From the NCBI GenBank assembly GCA_028709185.1, contig JAQVXM010000030.1, forward strand, positions 1 through 7,998: a stretch of DNA of 7,998 bases, given 5' to 3'. The notes under the pieces are model-generated. The model searched no databases and had not been told where the DNA came from. It worked only from the letters and a program-made list of their open reading frames with translations. Source of the stretch: Minisyncoccota bacterium. GTDB lineage: Bacteria > Patescibacteriota > Minisyncoccia > UBA6257 > XYB1-36-10. Positions 6,524 to 7,998 of this stretch are shown in pieces. Both the position numbers and the translations under genes were made by a program. The stretch's first letter is position 1, and every line of letters begins with the position of its first letter.

Positions 6524-6557
6524 TTAATCATTAAGAACGTTCTGGTTTATTGATTAA
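6524..6557 (+). promoter_or_regulatory. Nested inverted repeats upstream of the secreted-protein gene, possible operator/promoter
   Basis: A perfect 10-bp palindrome AGAACGTTCT (6534-6543) lies within a wider 7-bp inverted repeat, TTAATCA (6524-6530) and TGATTAA (6551-6557). A weak promoter-like pair overlaps it: TTAAGA (6531-6536), 18 nt, TAAAAT (6555-6560), which would start transcription shortly before the ATG at 6580. The palindrome would then sit between -35 and -10, a normal repressor position. An ECF-type -35 (AAC core) is another reading, but no matching motif is seen before the sigma gene. Confidence 0.4.
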
Positions 6558-6579
6558 AATTAATAATTAAAAATAAATA

Positions 6580-7206
6580 ATGAATAAAAAAGAAATTTTA
6601 ACAACTTTAGGTGCGAGTTTATTGGTTGTTTCTGCTTTTGCTCTCCCGCAGGTTTTTGCGGAAAATAAAAATGGAGGAAACGAAAATTTTGGCTCTCGTC
6701 CGATTTTTGACGAAACTAAAATAGACGCTATTGAAAAAGCGATAGCGGATAAAGATTATTCCGCTTGGAAAGCTTTGGTTGAAGGACAAAAAATAACGGA
6801 AACTATAAACGAACAGAATTTTTCAAAGTATGCTGACGCTTTATTGAAAATAAAAGAAGGACAGGAAACTTTAAAGGAACTTGGTGTTGATGGTCGCGGT
6901 TTTGGCGGTTTTAATAGACCAATGCCTTCTGAAAATGGAAAAAATATTGAAGATCGCGCCGCCATAGAAAAAGCTCTGGAAAATAATGATTATTCTTCCT
7001 GGAAATCTTTGGTTGAAGGACAGAAAATAACGGAAACTATAAACGAACAAAACTTTTCCCGTTTTGCCGAGGCTCATAAGCTTCTAAGTGAGGGGAAGCA
7101 GGATGAAGCCAAGGTTATTTTTGAAGAATTGGGATTGAAAAATGGAGTGGGAATGGGTTTTGGCGGTGGTCGCTTTTTCCATCAGGAAAATAAAACTGAC
7201 AAGTAA
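6580..7206 (+). CDS. Secreted protein with two internal repeats and Gly-rich linkers
   Basis: A clear signal peptide (K3-K4, hydrophobic 7-22, LPQVFA then cleavage after A27) marks it as exported. The mature part has two related units, at about 50-104 and 128-187. Each reads as helix-forming IEKAxxxxDYSxWKxLVEG, then QKITETINEQNFS, then a charged helix ending in ELG(V/L). Each unit is followed by a glycine/phenylalanine stretch (GRGFGGFNRP; GMGFGGGRFF). The second unit is about 5 residues longer. There is no cysteine and no enzyme motif. No Shine-Dalgarno is seen; the ATG follows AATAAATA. I recall related DYxxW-repeat secreted proteins in Parcubacteria, without a known role. Position after the sigma/anti-sigma pair suggests an envelope stress target or sensor partner; binding of a metal, peptide or cell-wall ligand would be a guess. 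Confidence 0.9.
   Translation: MNKKEILTTLGASLLVVSAFALPQVFAENKNGGNENFGSRPIFDETKIDAIEKAIADKDYSAWKALVEGQKITETINEQNFSKYADALLKIKEGQETLKELGVDGRGFGGFNRPMPSENGKNIEDRAAIEKALENNDYSSWKSLVEGQKITETINEQNFSRFAEAHKLLSEGKQDEAKVIFEELGLKNGVGMGFGGGRFFHQENKTDK
6727..6891 (+). repeat. Internal repeat copy 1 of the secreted protein
   Basis: This stretch codes for residues 50-104. Its 60-nt core at 6766-6825 matches the core of copy 2 at 55 of 60 bases by direct comparison, with only two of the five changes altering the protein or its side-chain class slightly at most. Outside the core the copies diverge more. Confidence 0.85.
6961..7140 (+). repeat. Internal repeat copy 2 of the secreted protein
   Basis: This stretch codes for residues 128-187. 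The core is at 7000-7059, matching copy 1 at 55 of 60 bases. The unit is longer than copy 1 by about five residues near its end (KQDEAKVIFEELG). Confidence 0.85.
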
Positions 7207-7212
7207 AAAAGC

Positions 7213-7256
7213 AAAATAAAAAAAGAGGCAGTTTATTTCGCCTCTTTTTTTATTTT
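7213..7256. terminator. Bidirectional intrinsic terminator between the secreted-protein gene and the DedA gene
   Basis: The A-rich arm ending in GAGGC (7213-7229) pairs without mismatch with GCCTC plus a T-rich arm (7240-7256), giving a stem of up to 17 bp around a 10-nt loop. Read either way, a GC-rich stem core is followed by a run of seven T. It ends transcripts from both convergent genes. The DedA stop codon (complement of 7233-7235) is in the loop, so one arm codes for the last DedA residues. Confidence 0.93.
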
Positions 7257-7847
7257 CTTTTCTTTTGAAATCCACATCGCAATAAGAACAAATACTGTCG
7301 GCAGAATAAAAAGCAGTATTTTCATTGTTAAACTTTCCAATTTTTTCCACCACTCTCCGCCAAGATAACCGCTTAAAAGAAATAAAACCGACCATAAAAA
7401 AGCGCTGGTGGCATTATAAAACATAAATTTCCAAAATCTCATGGAAAACATTCCGGCAATAAACGGAATAATCGGTCGCATTGGCCCTACGAATCTTCCT
7501 ATAAAAACACTTTTCCCTCCATGTTTTATAAAAAATTTTTCTCCTTTTTCCAGATACTCTAATTTTAATAATTTACTTTCTTTTTTAAAAAATCTTTTTG
7601 TCCATTTTCCTAAATAAAAACTTATTATATCTCCGATAATCGCTCCGATTGTCGATAATAAAATCATTCTCCAAAATCCGAAAAATCCGTAAGATGTTAA
7701 AACTCCCATGCCAATTGCCAAATTTCCCCCCGGAATGAGAAGCCCTATAAAAGCAAGAGATTCTATTGCTGAAATTAAAAAAACCGCCAAGTATCCGAAA
7801 CTTTCATGATGTTCCAGCCAAAAAATAAAAGCATTATAAAAATCCAT
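7233..7847 (-). CDS. DedA family (VTT domain) membrane protein
   Basis: DedA proteins are inner-membrane transporters; several members flip undecaprenyl phosphate or other lipids, and others support membrane energetics. The family pattern is clear: E29 before the re-entrant LLIPGGNLAIG loop (36-46), D73 in IGDIISFYLGK, then FIKHGGKSVFIGRFVGPMRP (106-125) with R118 and R124, the AGMFSM motif (131-136) and a membrane helix containing SGYLGGEWW. The charged and arginine positions known to matter in Escherichia coli relatives appear kept. The 204-aa length is normal. The lysine-rich cytoplasmic tail is coded within the terminator stem. The start ATG follows GAATA with no Shine-Dalgarno and no clear promoter in the 60 nt upstream; it may share a transcript with the gene to its right. 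The exact substrate cannot be told from the sequence. Confidence 0.93.
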   Translation of the reverse strand: MDFYNAFIFWLEHHESFGYLAVFLISAIESLAFIGLLIPGGNLAIGMGVLTSYGFFGFWRMILLSTIGAIIGDIISFYLGKWTKRFFKKESKLLKLEYLEKGEKFFIKHGGKSVFIGRFVGPMRPIIPFIAGMFSMRFWKFMFYNATSAFLWSVLFLLSGYLGGEWWKKLESLTMKILLFILPTVFVLIAMWISKEKKIKKEAK

Positions 7848-7907
7848 TATTCTAAGTTTAAGCTAATGGATTTTAATTAACAAACAAAAATCTTTTTTGA
7901 ATTAATT

Positions 7908-7998
7908 CTATTTTATTGTTTGCACTATCCCGTCAACAATGGAGTCGATATCAAAAACTTCTCTTTCGTTAACACAATCATTTTTTTGTTCATTATCA
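7908..7998 (-). CDS. C-terminal end of an unidentified minus-strand gene (partial)
   Basis: On the minus strand one frame is open from the right edge for 29 codons to a TAG (complement of 7908-7910). It reads as an acidic tail, DNEQKNDCVNEREVF then DIDSIVDGIVQTIK, with the purine-first codon pattern usual for real coding sequence here. Two other frames in the same stretch are also open, including a plus-strand one from an ATG at 7940, but these give serine- or leucine-rich shadows. The stop lies 60 nt before the DedA start, so both genes may form one operon. The product cannot be identified. Confidence 0.5.
   Translation of the reverse strand, partial: DNEQKNDCVNEREVFDIDSIVDGIVQTIK

Noticed and set aside
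6534..6543. Bacillus-type LexA box before the secreted-protein gene.
   Set aside because: GAAC and GTTC are directly joined without the required 4-nt spacer.
7940..7998. Start of a plus-strand gene at the right edge (ATG at 7940).
   Set aside because: Serine/leucine-rich translation without ribosome binding site; the minus-strand frame has better coding character.

Overview
The window looks like a piece of a small, AT-rich bacterial genome, most probably a member of the Candidate Phyla Radiation (Patescibacteria, Parcubacteria-like). This is inferred from several traits together. The genes are tightly packed, and lysine codons and A/T tracts dominate. Almost no start codon has a Shine-Dalgarno sequence. 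Universally conserved repair proteins have lost whole domains. The envelope gene module resembles families I associate with that group. TGA is used as a normal stop (for example at 5728-5730) and the long genes read through with the standard code, so this is not a lineage that has recoded UGA.

Left part (1-5112): a nucleotide excision repair locus. The 3' end of uvrB enters from the left edge. Next comes a convergent, self-contained gene of unknown function on the minus strand (568-1122), with its own promoter, strong ribosome binding site and terminator. Then uvrA and uvrC follow as a tight pair with a 19-nt gap. UvrA damage sensing, UvrB loading and verification and UvrC dual incision would work as one pathway. 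Both fully visible proteins are reduced. UvrA (841 aa) appears to lack the insertion domain between its two ATPase halves. UvrC (411 aa) lacks the C-terminal helix-hairpin-helix DNA-binding domain and most of the segment between its UVR motif and its RNase H-like nuclease. Catalytic and metal-binding residues are kept in both.

Middle part (5113-7206): an envelope-signalling module. An ECF-type sigma factor (5161-5730) overlaps by 8 nt a three-helix membrane protein with an external C-terminal domain (5723-6496), which is the likely anti-sigma partner. A secreted, cysteine-free protein with two copies of an internal repeat (6580-7206) follows and may be a target or a signalling partner of the pair. 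A perfect TATAAT lies before the sigma gene, and a palindrome lies before the secreted-protein gene. I see no terminator between uvrC and the sigma gene.

Right part (7207-7998): a strong two-way terminator separates the secreted-protein gene from a convergent DedA/VTT-family membrane protein gene on the minus strand (7233-7847). The last 90 bases probably hold the C-terminal end of another minus-strand gene that runs off the window. I found no tRNA, rRNA, CRISPR array, insertion sequence or replication origin. There is no gene-free stretch longer than 300 bases; the largest is 1123-1331, which carries divergent promoters and two small palindromes.
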